Positions 28,519 to 37,500 of a stretch of DNA of 64,000 nucleotides are shown one piece after another (position 1 is the stretch's first letter; each line of letters opens with the position of its first letter). Source of the DNA: CAXBID01 sp963815305 (lineage in GTDB: Bacteria; Bacteroidota; Bacteroidia; Flavobacteriales; Flavobacteriaceae); assembly GCA_963815305.1 (NCBI GenBank), contig CAWFFW010000001.1, forward strand, positions 2,666,001-2,730,000, in the 5' to 3' direction. The position numbers and the translations under genes are program-made. The notes under the pieces were generated by a model. That model did not search any database. It saw only the letters and a list, made by a program, of their open reading frames with translations, and was not told where the DNA came from.

Positions 28519-29106
28519 ATGCAACTTAATTTTAAAGAAATTTTTACTGCTTTTATGGTATTATTTGCTGTGATAGATATTGTTGGAAATATTCCAATTA
28601 TTATAGATTTACGTAAAAAAGTAGGCCATATACAAAGTGAGAAAGCATCTATTATTGCTGGCGTAATTCTGGTCGTCTTTTTGTTTTTGGGAAAAAGTAT
28701 TTTAAATCTTATTGGTATTGATGTTAATTCATTTGCAGTAGCTGGTGCATTTATTTTATTTTTCATTGCCTTAGAAATGATTTTGGGTATTACACTTTAC
28801 AAACAGGAAGAACACGATGCCATGACCACCGCTGTATTTCCTTTGGCGTTTCCGCTTATAGCTGGCCCTGGAAGCTTAACAACATTGCTGTCATTACGCG
28901 CGGAATTTAGAACTGAAAATATTATTGTAGCGGTTATACTGAATGTTATTGTTATTTTTATAGTTTTAAAAACATCAGGGAGAATTGAACGCTTTTTAGG
29001 CGCAAATGGTATTAATATTGTTAGAAAAGTATTTGGAGTTGTTTTATTAGCTATTGCTGTTAAATTATTTGCGCATAACATAAAAGCCCTTTTTGATGTT
29101 GTTTAA
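28519..29106 (+). CDS. MarC-family integral membrane protein
   Basis: 195 residues with about six TM helices and the MarC features FAVIDIVGNIPIIIDLRKK at the N-terminus and AFPLIAGPGSLTTLLSL in the middle. The family (formerly linked to multidrug resistance, NAAT-type amino-acid transport suggested) has no settled substrate. The upstream 28380-28500 region has a short intergenic repeat-like stretch (GATTCCCGTTTTCACGAGAA). Confidence 0.9.
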   Translation: MQLNFKEIFTAFMVLFAVIDIVGNIPIIIDLRKKVGHIQSEKASIIAGVILVVFLFLGKSILNLIGIDVNSFAVAGAFILFFIALEMILGITLYKQEEHDAMTTAVFPLAFPLIAGPGSLTTLLSLRAEFRTENIIVAVILNVIVIFIVLKTSGRIERFLGANGINIVRKVFGVVLLAIAVKLFAHNIKALFDVV

Positions 29107-29173
29107 CATTTTAAAATAGCCATTTGTTAAATAAAATTATCTAAAAGTAAATCTGTGAATAAAATTTAAAAAA

Positions 29174-29371
29174 ATGAAAATATTAACTCTCATAATTAGT
29201 ATTCTTGCCTTAGCACTCATTATTTTTAACTTTACACAGTTAGATTTTAATGCGCCTTTTAAAGGACAAAGTATGATTGCGGTTATTACCATTGTAGCCT
29301 CATTTTGTGTTATTTTAATGATGCTCATTTTGAGGATTTCAAAAAAAATTGAAGAGAAAAGTAAAAAGTGA
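29174..29371 (+). CDS. Small membrane protein, two TM segments
   Basis: 65 residues with hydrophobic helices at about 3-21 and 34-53 and a basic tail (RISKKIEEKSKK). It lies 67 bp after the MarC gene on the same strand. No recognised family. Confidence 0.65.
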   Translation: MKILTLIISILALALIIFNFTQLDFNAPFKGQSMIAVITIVASFCVILMMLILRISKKIEEKSKK

Positions 29372-29376
29372 ATAAT

Positions 29377-29437
29377 AGCTTAAGCCTTTATGTGGTTTGA
29401 GACTAATTCAACTATAAAAGACTTAAGCTTTTTTATT
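29377..29437. terminator. Bidirectional terminator
   Basis: AGCTTAAG (29377-29384) pairs with CTTAAGCT (29422-29429) across a 37-nt loop, with a T-run after it, between the convergent 29174 and 29441 genes. The large loop makes this a moderate call. Confidence 0.45.
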
Positions 29438-29440
29438 TTA

Positions 29441-29947
29441 CTACAAATCTGAATAAACAATTTTAAAGCTACCTTCGGTTATATTCCAACTATTTCCAGA
29501 ATTACTTGCTGGTTTGGTGTTAAAGTTAAAAGTTCCTTCTATAGTTTTTGAAGCAAGCTCATGTTTTGTAATTACTAAGCTCCCTTGGTCTGCTAACCCA
29601 TCATCTCCAGCCTCTTGTGAGGTTGGAGGTGCATAGTAGGCTTGTAAGAAAGGTGAAACTGTTGCATCGTAAAAAGTGGTATAAGTCCCTGGCGCAATAT
29701 CTGCCGGAATAGAAATCTGAATCTGCTCCTCGTTACTACCCGTAGCTCCTGATAGCAAAATGTTATTTATACTTGTCATTCTAAATCCAGTAACAAATGG
29801 TGGATTATAGTTATTCCCGTCAATTTTGGCAAAAAAAGAGTTTTTTTGTGCTGCAGCGGCTTCGGGTTGCGACTCGTCGTCTTTATTACAAGAGATGTTA
29901 GTTAAAATGGATAATGATAAAATTAGAATAGTACTTAATGTTTTCAT
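29441..29947 (-). CDS. Outer-membrane lipoprotein (DUF6252-like)
   Basis: 168 residues, lipobox NISC (Cys20) followed by NKDDE, which in Bacteroidota favours surface export. The mature domain is beta-rich (FFAKIDGNNYNPPFVTG ... IQISIPADIAPGTYTTF ... SKTIEGTFNF) like the small DUF6252-type lipoproteins. Divergent from the ECF sigma gene; its own promoter carries ECF-type motif 2 (29985-30013). Confidence 0.85.
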   Translation of the reverse strand: MKTLSTILILSLSILTNISCNKDDESQPEAAAAQKNSFFAKIDGNNYNPPFVTGFRMTSINNILLSGATGSNEEQIQISIPADIAPGTYTTFYDATVSPFLQAYYAPPTSQEAGDDGLADQGSLVITKHELASKTIEGTFNFNTKPASNSGNSWNITEGSFKIVYSDL

Positions 29948-29984
29948 TTTAGTAAATGTTTAAATTGATTAAAATATTTTTACC

Positions 29985-30013
29985 ATTAATGCATCTTATT
30001 ATAAAAAGTAAAC
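29985..30013 (-). promoter_or_regulatory. ECF-type promoter motif 2 (lipoprotein gene)
   Basis: Minus strand: GTTTACTTTTT (30013-30003), 11 bp, CATTAAT (29991-29985). Leader to ATG 29947 is about 30 nt. Back-to-back with motif 3, which points at the sigma gene. Confidence 0.8.
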
Positions 30014-30070
30014 ACACTATTATGATTATTTTATTATTACCCATTTTATAAAATGTTTTTCTATTTTTGA

Positions 30071-30099
30071 GTTTACTTTTTAGCCACAAATACATTAAT
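30071..30099 (+). promoter_or_regulatory. ECF-type promoter motif 3 (sigma factor gene)
   Basis: GTTTACTTTTT (30071-30081), 11 bp, CATTAAT (30093-30099). It implies autoregulation of the sigma factor. The -10-like part overlaps the annotated ATG (30098-30100), so a transcript from here would start inside the ORF and would need a downstream start, for example the TTG at 30128. Confidence 0.75.
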
Positions 30100-30637
30100 G
30101 AATAAAGAACCTTCAATTGCTGATTTATTGCAGAGCAAAAACAATAGCTTTGAGGTGTTGTATAAAAATTATAAGGATGAATTTGTAGGGTTTGCCAGAA
30201 AATTTTCACTCAAGGATGATGAGATTATAGACATCTACCAAGACACCTTTTTAAGTTTTTATGAAAATTTATTAAATGGAAAACTTACCGAATTTACCAG
30301 CAGTATAAAAACCTATTTGTTTAGTATTGGTAAGTTTAAGATTTATGAATATTTAAGGGCAAACTCAAAACTTAAAATTATTGATGCACCTATTAATGCC
30401 GAAATTACATTAGAAGATTTAAGTTTAGAAAATGAGTTATTAAGTGAGCGTGAAGCGCTTGTAAAGCTGAATTTTAAAAAACTTGGTAAACAATGTCAAC
30501 TTATCTTAGAGCTGTTTTATTTAAAAGGTAAAACACTTGAAGATATTAAAGGTGAGGAAAATTATGAAAACACCGATGTGGTAAAAAGTTTAAAATCGAG
30601 ATGTTTAAAAAAATTAAAACAACTCGTAAATGCATAA
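30098..30637 (+). CDS. ECF-type RNA polymerase sigma factor
   Basis: 179 residues with sigma region 2 (FEVLYKNYKDEFVGFARKFS ... IIDIYQDTFLSFYENL) and region 4 (LGKQCQLILELFYLKGKTLE, then DVVKSLKSRCLKKLKQL). It directs RNA polymerase to alternative promoters. The adjacent downstream gene encodes a TM protein with TPRs, the position of an anti-sigma factor. The presumed target motif occurs before this gene and four neighbours. If autoregulated from 30071-30099, translation would begin at TTG 30128, which still leaves region 2 intact. The ATG at 30098 remains valid if another promoter exists upstream. Confidence 0.93.
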   Translation: MNKEPSIADLLQSKNNSFEVLYKNYKDEFVGFARKFSLKDDEIIDIYQDTFLSFYENLLNGKLTEFTSSIKTYLFSIGKFKIYEYLRANSKLKIIDAPINAEITLEDLSLENELLSEREALVKLNFKKLGKQCQLILELFYLKGKTLEDIKGEENYENTDVVKSLKSRCLKKLKQLVNA

Positions 30638-30638
30638 T

Positions 30639-31346
30639 ATGAAATACGACGAATTCATAGCACTATATTTCAAAAACAACCTCAATGCGAGGCAAAAAGC
30701 ACAATTTGATGATTTAATGCTGAATAATGCCGAATTTAAAGCCCAAGTTATTTTTGAAGAGCAGATAAAAAAAGCCGTTATTTCTACAAAAAAAGATGAA
30801 CTACTTAACAAACTAAAACAACTCGAAAAACCCAAAAAGAGGTTTAATTTTTATGCGATTGCCATTGCTGCTTCTTTAATAATTGCATTAGGTATTTTTA
30901 GTTTGCTTCAGCATACCGAAACCTTTTCTAACGAACAATTATTTGCTGAGTATTTTGAGCCATACAGTAATATTATAGCACCTGCCTCTCGTGGAGACGA
31001 AACACCAGACGAGAAATCTGAAGCTTTTAGATATTATGACGCAAAAAACTACGAAACGGCCTCAAATAAATTTGATAAGCTCTATGCTACAACTAAAGCG
31101 TCTTATTATTTATTTTACCTAGGTGTTTGCGAATTACAACTTGGTAATACCGAAAACGCCATTACCTTATTTAAATTACATCAAAAGCATACCGATAAAT
31201 TATCTAACCAAACACATTGGTATTTGGCATTAGCACATCTAAAGGCTAGTAACATTAAAGATGCTAAAGCTTTACTACAAACTATTATTACCAAAAAGTC
31301 TTTTAAATACAAGGCGGCAGAAGACATTCTTAAAAAACTGAAATAA
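30639..31346 (+). CDS. Single-pass TPR membrane protein, candidate anti-sigma factor
   Basis: 235 residues. An N-terminal cytoplasmic segment of about 65 residues (MKYDEFIALYFKNNLNARQK) is followed by one TM helix (YAIAIAASLIIALGIFSLL, about 72-90) and a C-terminal TPR region (YYDAKNYETASNKFDKLYAT, YYLFYLGVCELQLGNTENAI). This is the topology of a membrane anti-sigma factor with a periplasmic sensor. No classical zinc-binding HxxxCxxC motif is present. The start is 1 bp after the sigma stop; an in-frame ATG at 30630 would overlap by 8 bp. Anti-sigma function is inferred from position and topology. Confidence 0.8.
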   Translation: MKYDEFIALYFKNNLNARQKAQFDDLMLNNAEFKAQVIFEEQIKKAVISTKKDELLNKLKQLEKPKKRFNFYAIAIAASLIIALGIFSLLQHTETFSNEQLFAEYFEPYSNIIAPASRGDETPDEKSEAFRYYDAKNYETASNKFDKLYATTKASYYLFYLGVCELQLGNTENAITLFKLHQKHTDKLSNQTHWYLALAHLKASNIKDAKALLQTIITKKSFKYKAAEDILKKLK

Positions 31347-31449
31347 GGGGACTTCTTTTAGACGCTAATGGTCGCTTTTACATGCCAGTAATCATTGCCA
31401 ATATTGTTTTGTATTATAAACTTTCAACCAAAAGGTATATGAAATAAAA

Positions 31450-31582
31450 GAGCCTGTCTAAAAAGTGGATTAAACTTTACTTGTCAGTTTGAGCTTGTCG
31501 AAAATGATATTGATTATCAATAAGTTAAAATATTTTTCAATAGGCGCAACATGACATAAGACCACACTTTTTAGACAGGCTC
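31450..31582. mobile_element. 133-bp MITE-like element with 18-bp terminal inverted repeats
   Basis: GAGCCTGTCTAAAAAGTG (31450-31467) and its exact reverse complement (31565-31582) bound a non-coding 133-bp segment. The interior includes CAGTTTGAGCTTGTCGAAAA, a type of sequence common in flavobacterial intergenic repeats. No clear target duplication is seen. Could also act as a terminator-like hairpin in RNA. Confidence 0.65.
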
Positions 31583-31625
31583 ATTTAAGTCAAAATTTTC
31601 AAGAAAATTAAGAATGTAATGCCAT

Positions 31626-32678
31626 TTACTTTATTACAAAGTCAAAAAGAATACCTTCATCAAAATTTTCTATCTCACTGAACTTCGCTTCATTTTTAAA
31701 GAATTCCGAATGATTTAAACCCTGTACATCTCTATAAGAAACTAGAGAAAACACACTTTCATCAACAGCTATAATATTATAGGCTTGCACACTAGAATTG
31801 CTTGTGACCAAGCTCTTTTGAAATACGTCCCCTATATAGTAATCTACTGTTTTTAAATTGGATCCATCAAGTTTCTGTGCTGAGGATAAACTGTAAACCA
31901 TACCGTCCTTCACGCTAATGGTTTTTAAAATATGAGATACCTGTGGTGTTGATATGGCAATTAATTGTAGTCCGTTTTTCCATACTTTACCAACAAATTT
32001 ACCATTTACGGTTTCATAGCCTGCCGCATATATATCAGTATTATCTACAAATACATCTTCGATTATGGCATTTTCACTTCCAGTTGTGAGCTCTTTAAGC
32101 ACACCGTTCTCCCAAACCACAGCAATAGAAGCACCACCATTTGGGTTAAGAATTCTACCGCCAACAACAATAGCAGTATTAGAGACTGAAATGGCATTGG
32201 CGAAAGAATTGTAACCAGATGGCGTTTGCAAGGTCTCTTCTACACCATCAACCCATAGTTTTGCTTTGATAGTACCACCTTCAATTGTTCTTCCAGAAAT
32301 ATAGGATTTACCGTTAAAAACACTATTATCAGTAGTGTAAGTCGTATTAACGGAAGCAGGGACTGTTTGCGCCACTCCATCAACCCAATAAGTTGCATTC
32401 CAAACATTACCATTTCTATAATAACCAGAAACGTGGACATCACCATTCTCAACGGCTATAGATGTTGAGGTGTATTTGTTTTGTTGTTGTAATTGGCGCT
32501 CTTCATTATTTATAACTACGGTGTATTCTTCAACACCATTAACCTCGTTGTACTTTAGAAAATAAAAGTTTTTCTCTTGATTTTGAGTTGAGTTAGCGTC
32601 ATCCCTAGAACACGATGCTAACAGCATTAAGAATGTGAGTGCTAAAATGAATTTTTTTTGAATAAATAAGTGTTTCAT
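31626..32678 (-). CDS. Lipoprotein with tandem beta-propeller-like repeats
   Basis: 350 residues, lipobox LASC (Cys23). The body has repeats of about 40 residues containing VHVSGYYRNGNVWNATYWVD, SYISGRTIEGGTIKAKLWVD and DIYAAGYETVNGKFVGKVWK, suggestive of a beta-propeller surface protein. Function unknown. Its promoter carries ECF-type motif 4 (32743-32771). Confidence 0.85.
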   Translation of the reverse strand: MKHLFIQKKFILALTFLMLLASCSRDDANSTQNQEKNFYFLKYNEVNGVEEYTVVINNEERQLQQQNKYTSTSIAVENGDVHVSGYYRNGNVWNATYWVDGVAQTVPASVNTTYTTDNSVFNGKSYISGRTIEGGTIKAKLWVDGVEETLQTPSGYNSFANAISVSNTAIVVGGRILNPNGGASIAVVWENGVLKELTTGSENAIIEDVFVDNTDIYAAGYETVNGKFVGKVWKNGLQLIAISTPQVSHILKTISVKDGMVYSLSSAQKLDGSNLKTVDYYIGDVFQKSLVTSNSSVQAYNIIAVDESVFSLVSYRDVQGLNHSEFFKNEAKFSEIENFDEGILFDFVIK

Positions 32679-32742
32679 AATCTAATTGCGTTTTAATGAT
32701 TTTTAGTTAAAATGAGTAATTCTCAGTTTACTGCTATTATCT

Positions 32743-32771
32743 ATTGATGCTATTATCTTAAAAAAGTAAAC
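32743..32771 (-). promoter_or_regulatory. ECF-type promoter motif 4 (propeller lipoprotein gene)
   Basis: Minus strand: GTTTACTTTTT (32771-32761), 11 bp, CATCAAT (32749-32743). Leader to ATG 32678 is about 60 nt. Confidence 0.8.
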
Positions 32772-32854
32772 ATCAAAAACCTGTATTTAACTTTAAAAAA
32801 AAATTGAAATTGAAGCTATAGTAAACGACCTTCTGAAAAAACTAAAATAAATAC

Positions 32855-32883
32855 GTTTACTTTTTTATAAAGCTGTCATTAAT
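32855..32883 (+). promoter_or_regulatory. ECF-type promoter motif 5 (FG-GAP-like T9SS gene)
   Basis: GTTTACTTTTT (32855-32865), 11 bp, CATTAAT (32877-32883). Back-to-back with motif 4. It predicts a leader of about 10-25 nt to the ATG at 32901 or 32916. Confidence 0.8.
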
Positions 32884-32900
32884 AAGAAAACAATCTATTG

Positions 32901-34499
32901 ATGAAAACACAAATCATGAAAACACAATTATTCGTTATAACATTTACAATTATATCAATTTTTTCATTTTCACAAAACTTAATATTTAAAGAAAAACTCT
33001 TAGCACCAGATGGTGAGCTTAATGACCGTTTTGGATGGGCCGTTGACGTACAAGGAGACGTACTTGTTGGCGGTGACATCTTTGATAATACTGATCCTTT
33101 GTTAAGTACTGGTGCTGCTTACATTTTTAGAAAAGATAGTAACGGCAATTTTAATTTTGAACAAAAACTTAAAGCACCTTTTCTAAGTGCGAGTGACAAT
33201 TATGCAAGAGAAGTTAAAATTAACGGAGATTTTATTGCCATTGGTGCAACGAGATATAAATTTGCCAATAGTTCAAATGGCTTTCCAATTGTAGATAGTG
33301 CAGGTGCTGTATTTCTGTACAAACATAATCCTAGCACTAATCTATGGGATTTGGTCAACCAAATTTTTGCACCAACACGTGTATCTAATCGTTTATTTGG
33401 TCAACGAATAATTATTACAAATACGCAATTATTTATTACAGAAATAGAGCACAGATATACTAGTTTTAATGCTTCAAGAGCTGGGAAAATTCATGTTTAT
33501 GACTATGACAGTAATGGGAATGTTACCTACAACCAAGGAATTGATAATCCTGAACCTACCACTAATGATTTTTTTGGGGCTGAAATAGCATTATCTGGAA
33601 ATACTTTGGCCGCAGGTACCTATGGTGAGCGATTAGATGAAAATGGAACTAATCCACTTAACTCCGCTGGAGCAGTTTATGTTTTTGAAAAAGATGGAAC
33701 TGGCATATATAATTTTCAACAAAAAATAGTTCCAAATACAAGAGTAATGTTTTCAAGTTTTGGAGGTGGGTTAGACTTAAATAATGACACCTTGGTTGTT
33801 GGCGCTGTTAATGAAAATAGGGTACAACCAGGCACAACAAACACAGCAGACTGTGGCATAGCTTATGTATTTAAGAAAAACGGCACAACGTGGTCTCAAA
33901 CCACATTTATAGAACCACCTAGTATTGAGTTTAATGCTGAGTATGGGAGTTCTATAAATTTAGATGGGAACACCGTGTTTATTAGTTATGAAGGAGGTAA
34001 AGTAACATTTAATAGTACAACAGGACTATCAGGGCTTGTAGACCAAATTACCTTAGACAATACTGGCCAAGTAACCGATAGGTTTGTTATAGCACCCCCT
34101 TTTCCAGACAGTACAAGTGAGTTTGGTTATATGACGTCTTGGGATGGTAATCAATTAGCCGTTGGTGCTTATGCTGACAGTGGAGATATTGATGGTAACA
34201 GTCTTAATGAAAGTCCTGGTGCTGTCTACGTCTATAACTTTGATACTAATTTATCGACCAATGCTTTTTCTTCAGCGGCGCTTAAAATTAGTAATCCAGT
34301 AGAAGAGAAAATTACCGTTTTTAGCTTAAAAAAAGATTCTAACTACCACATTTACGATTTAAATGGACAATTAATAATGCAGGGTAAATTAGCACTATCA
34401 AACCCAACAATCGATATTTCCTGGGTTACAAACGGAGTCTATATTTTGAGCATTAACATTGGTGATAGCTATCAAAATTTTAAGATTATAAAAACATAA
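32901..34499 (+). CDS. Secreted FG-GAP-repeat-like protein with T9SS sorting domain
   Basis: 532 residues from ATG 32901. A second ATG at 32916 starts an equally good signal peptide (LFVITFTIISIFSFSQ); the two starts lie in a duplicated ATGAAAACACAA segment. The body has repeated FG-GAP/propeller units (DRFGWAVDVQGDVLVGGDIF, NDFFGAEIALSGNTLAAGTY, SSFGGGLDLNNDTLVVGAVN). The C-terminus is a T9SS type A sorting domain (LKISNPVEEKITVFSLK ... NGVYILSINIG). Predicted secreted or cell-surface protein, controlled by ECF-type motif 5. Confidence 0.9.
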   Translation: MKTQIMKTQLFVITFTIISIFSFSQNLIFKEKLLAPDGELNDRFGWAVDVQGDVLVGGDIFDNTDPLLSTGAAYIFRKDSNGNFNFEQKLKAPFLSASDNYAREVKINGDFIAIGATRYKFANSSNGFPIVDSAGAVFLYKHNPSTNLWDLVNQIFAPTRVSNRLFGQRIIITNTQLFITEIEHRYTSFNASRAGKIHVYDYDSNGNVTYNQGIDNPEPTTNDFFGAEIALSGNTLAAGTYGERLDENGTNPLNSAGAVYVFEKDGTGIYNFQQKIVPNTRVMFSSFGGGLDLNNDTLVVGAVNENRVQPGTTNTADCGIAYVFKKNGTTWSQTTFIEPPSIEFNAEYGSSINLDGNTVFISYEGGKVTFNSTTGLSGLVDQITLDNTGQVTDRFVIAPPFPDSTSEFGYMTSWDGNQLAVGAYADSGDIDGNSLNESPGAVYVYNFDTNLSTNAFSSAALKISNPVEEKITVFSLKKDSNYHIYDLNGQLIMQGKLALSNPTIDISWVTNGVYILSINIGDSYQNFKIIKT

Positions 34500-34572
34500 A
34501 ACACCTATGATGCTGCAGGCAAAATGCACTGTAAAACAGTTAAAACTATAAGATGTCTAGTTTTAAAGGCGA

Positions 34573-37500
34573 TTATGACTTTAGTTTTAATCGTCTTTTT
34601 GCAACTATAAAAAAAATTAAAATTAGAGCAACACTCACTATAGCATAAAGCCAATAATTGGTTGGCGAGACGATGGCAGAAGTATCACCAGTTAATATAA
34701 ATCCTGCCCAATAATAGGGGTGTTTAAGGTTGGGATCGTCTGTTGTGTTTAGGTAATCTAGTTTTGCATTTTTTAAAGCTGTATTTTTTGTTTCCCCTTT
34801 TTTAAGATTTTTATAAAATAAGGTCATAATTTTTTGAGTAGCTTCATCTGGAGCACTCCATAAACTTGACAGAACAGAAGGCACACCTGCCGCTGTAAAA
34901 GCTGTGTTCATCGATACAACGCCTTGTCCTGTTTTGAGCTCTCCAACACCTGTATTGCAAGCACTTAATACGGCCATATCTGCATTTAGGTTTAGTCCGT
35001 ATAATTCTGAAATGTAAAGTTCATAATCCTTGTCCTTATCAGAAAACACCAAACTGCTTAATTCTGAGTCTTGGTCATTTATAAACGAATGCATGGATAG
35101 ATGTAAAATAGAATAATTATTTGATAAGTTTTTGAAGGACTCTTTAGAGGCTTTGTCATTAATGTACAAATCACTATTGCTAAATAGTTTTGAAATAAGG
35201 TTCACTTCTTTTAAAGTTCCTTCTAAATAATAAGGTTCACCTCTTACTGCCAATTGCAGGTCTGATGGTGCAAACGCTTTGTATGAAGGTGCAAATAAGG
35301 CAATTCTTGGCTCTTGCAATATTTCCTGCTTACTGAGATTATTATTAATAAAACTTAAAGCTGTGGCATAACTTACTGTGGCTTGTTCTAAAAGATATTT
35401 ATTATTGGTAGTTAAAAATTCAAAAGGTAAATAGTGCAATACATCATCTGGAATGATATAAACCTCGTTAGATAAATTTAAAACTTGAGTATCTTTTAAA
35501 AGTTTATTAAATAAATAATCTGTGCTTTTAGTTATAGATCCTAATGTTGAGCCGGGTGTCTTTAAAAATCTTAGCGTTTCTATTATTCTGTTTTTTACGG
35601 TAGTAAAATCCTCAATTTCATTGATTACAATACCATTTCCTTTATTAAATTCTATCCGAAATAAATGGTTGTTAACATTTTTATATTTAATAACATAGCT
35701 AGACTTTATTTGTTCTAACGTATGGTCCGTATTTACCAATGCAGCAATACTGTTTGCGCTTAACTTAAGTTGTGCGTCAATTTTTTCTAGCCTTAGATTA
35801 TCTTCAAAAATAAGTTGATTGATGCTATCTGAAACCTTTACAATATTTTGCTTTTTAAGAAAAGTTAAATTCGCCCTAATAGCCTGTTCTCGCTTAATCA
35901 GGCCATCTAGTTTTGTCGTTTTTGATTCGGTGCGATTATTAACAAATGTATTTAAGAGGTGCTTGGATTCTATGTTTCCGGTAAAAGCTAAAAATTGATT
36001 TAGTTTGTGTTTATCCATTGCTCCTTTTGATGCTTTTATATAGAAAAAGAGGCATATGTCTGAGTAAAGCGTATTGATTCTATCATTTAAAATCTCTTGT
36101 CTTAAATTAGATTCAAACTGTTTTAACGCGAGCCAATATAGTGTTTCCGTTATTTGGTCTTTAGATGTCCTTTCAAATGCTTGTGCTAAATTCAAAAAAC
36201 GTTGAGTATCACTAAGAACTGTTCCAGGTTTGAAACCCTTATATGTAAGTGTTCTTATATTAACATCACTATCTGCATCAAAATATCGCTCTAGTATAGT
36301 GTTGATACCAGCATAAGCCTCGTCAAATCTTTCTAATGCTGCATTTATAACAATACGCTTTTCGAGTGACGATTTTGCAATAAATAGGGGCAATCCCTTT
36401 TTCTTACTTAAATCATTTAAAATGATTTCTGCTTTATCATATTCGTTTTTATTAATGAATATAGCTGCATAATGCATATCATATTCTTCTCGAATATTAT
36501 ACAAGTCTTTAGTTGGAAAAAATTTACTTCCTTCATTTAAATGGGCAAGTGCTTTATCATCATTTTCATTTTCGTAATATTCCGCTAAATAGAGATGGCT
36601 TAAAGAAATTAAATCCTTTGCATTATCATTTAGCAGTTTTGGAGTTGCGAACTGAAGCATTTCGTTTAGATGGTATAGCATAAGTTTTTCATTACCTACG
36701 ATGCGATATTTTTCAATAAAATAGTTATGAAACTTCAACTCTTTTTGGAAATCCTTTTTATCTACCCCTAATTTTTTGTTTTCTTCCACATCGGCATTAT
36801 AGACTTCAAATGCTTTTTTTAAATAATTGATGGATTGTTTGAATTTACCTCCATTGCTCATAAAATCTGATAAGCCAAAGTAAACCCGTATCATTTCATC
36901 TACCGCATTAGCCTGTTCATATACAAGCTGAGCTTTTTGTAAATATTTAATAAACTTTTTAGGATCGTCGAGATATCTATACCTATAAAGTTCTGAGAGA
37001 CTCATGTAATTTAACCCCAATACATAAGCATCTTTTATTTTTAAATTTTTACAAATTTTTTCAGCGGTCTTAAACATAATTACAGCTTTATCAAGCTTAC
37101 CTATTTGCCTATAGGTTGTTCCAGCATTTTGTAATGTTTCCAGTAATAATAACGAATCTATAGATTTACTCTTGTATTGGAATTCTAGGGATTTTGTAAT
37201 AAAGTAGTCACTGTTTTTTATATCATTATTTTGACTTGAAATTTTATATAAGCGATTGCAAATGCTGTAAACCCGTTCTGGTTTACTATTGAATTTCTCT
37301 AGTTCTTTGATTTGACCATGTAACTTTTTATAAGCCTCGTCGCTTTTGTCTTTATCTTTAATAATAGCTTCATTTTGAGAAATATCTTTTAATAACTCTA
37401 AAAACGGAATGGTATCTTTCTGAGTACTTTTTGCTATGTCAACAGCCTTATTTCTATACCGTAATGCCTCGATAAATTCAGAATTTAACTGAAGAGAATC

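Noticed and set aside
32721..32771. Second GTTTAC copy (32726-32731) as another ECF promoter
   Set aside because: It is followed by TGCTATT and not by the T-run, and no CATYAAT lies at the right distance in that orientation.
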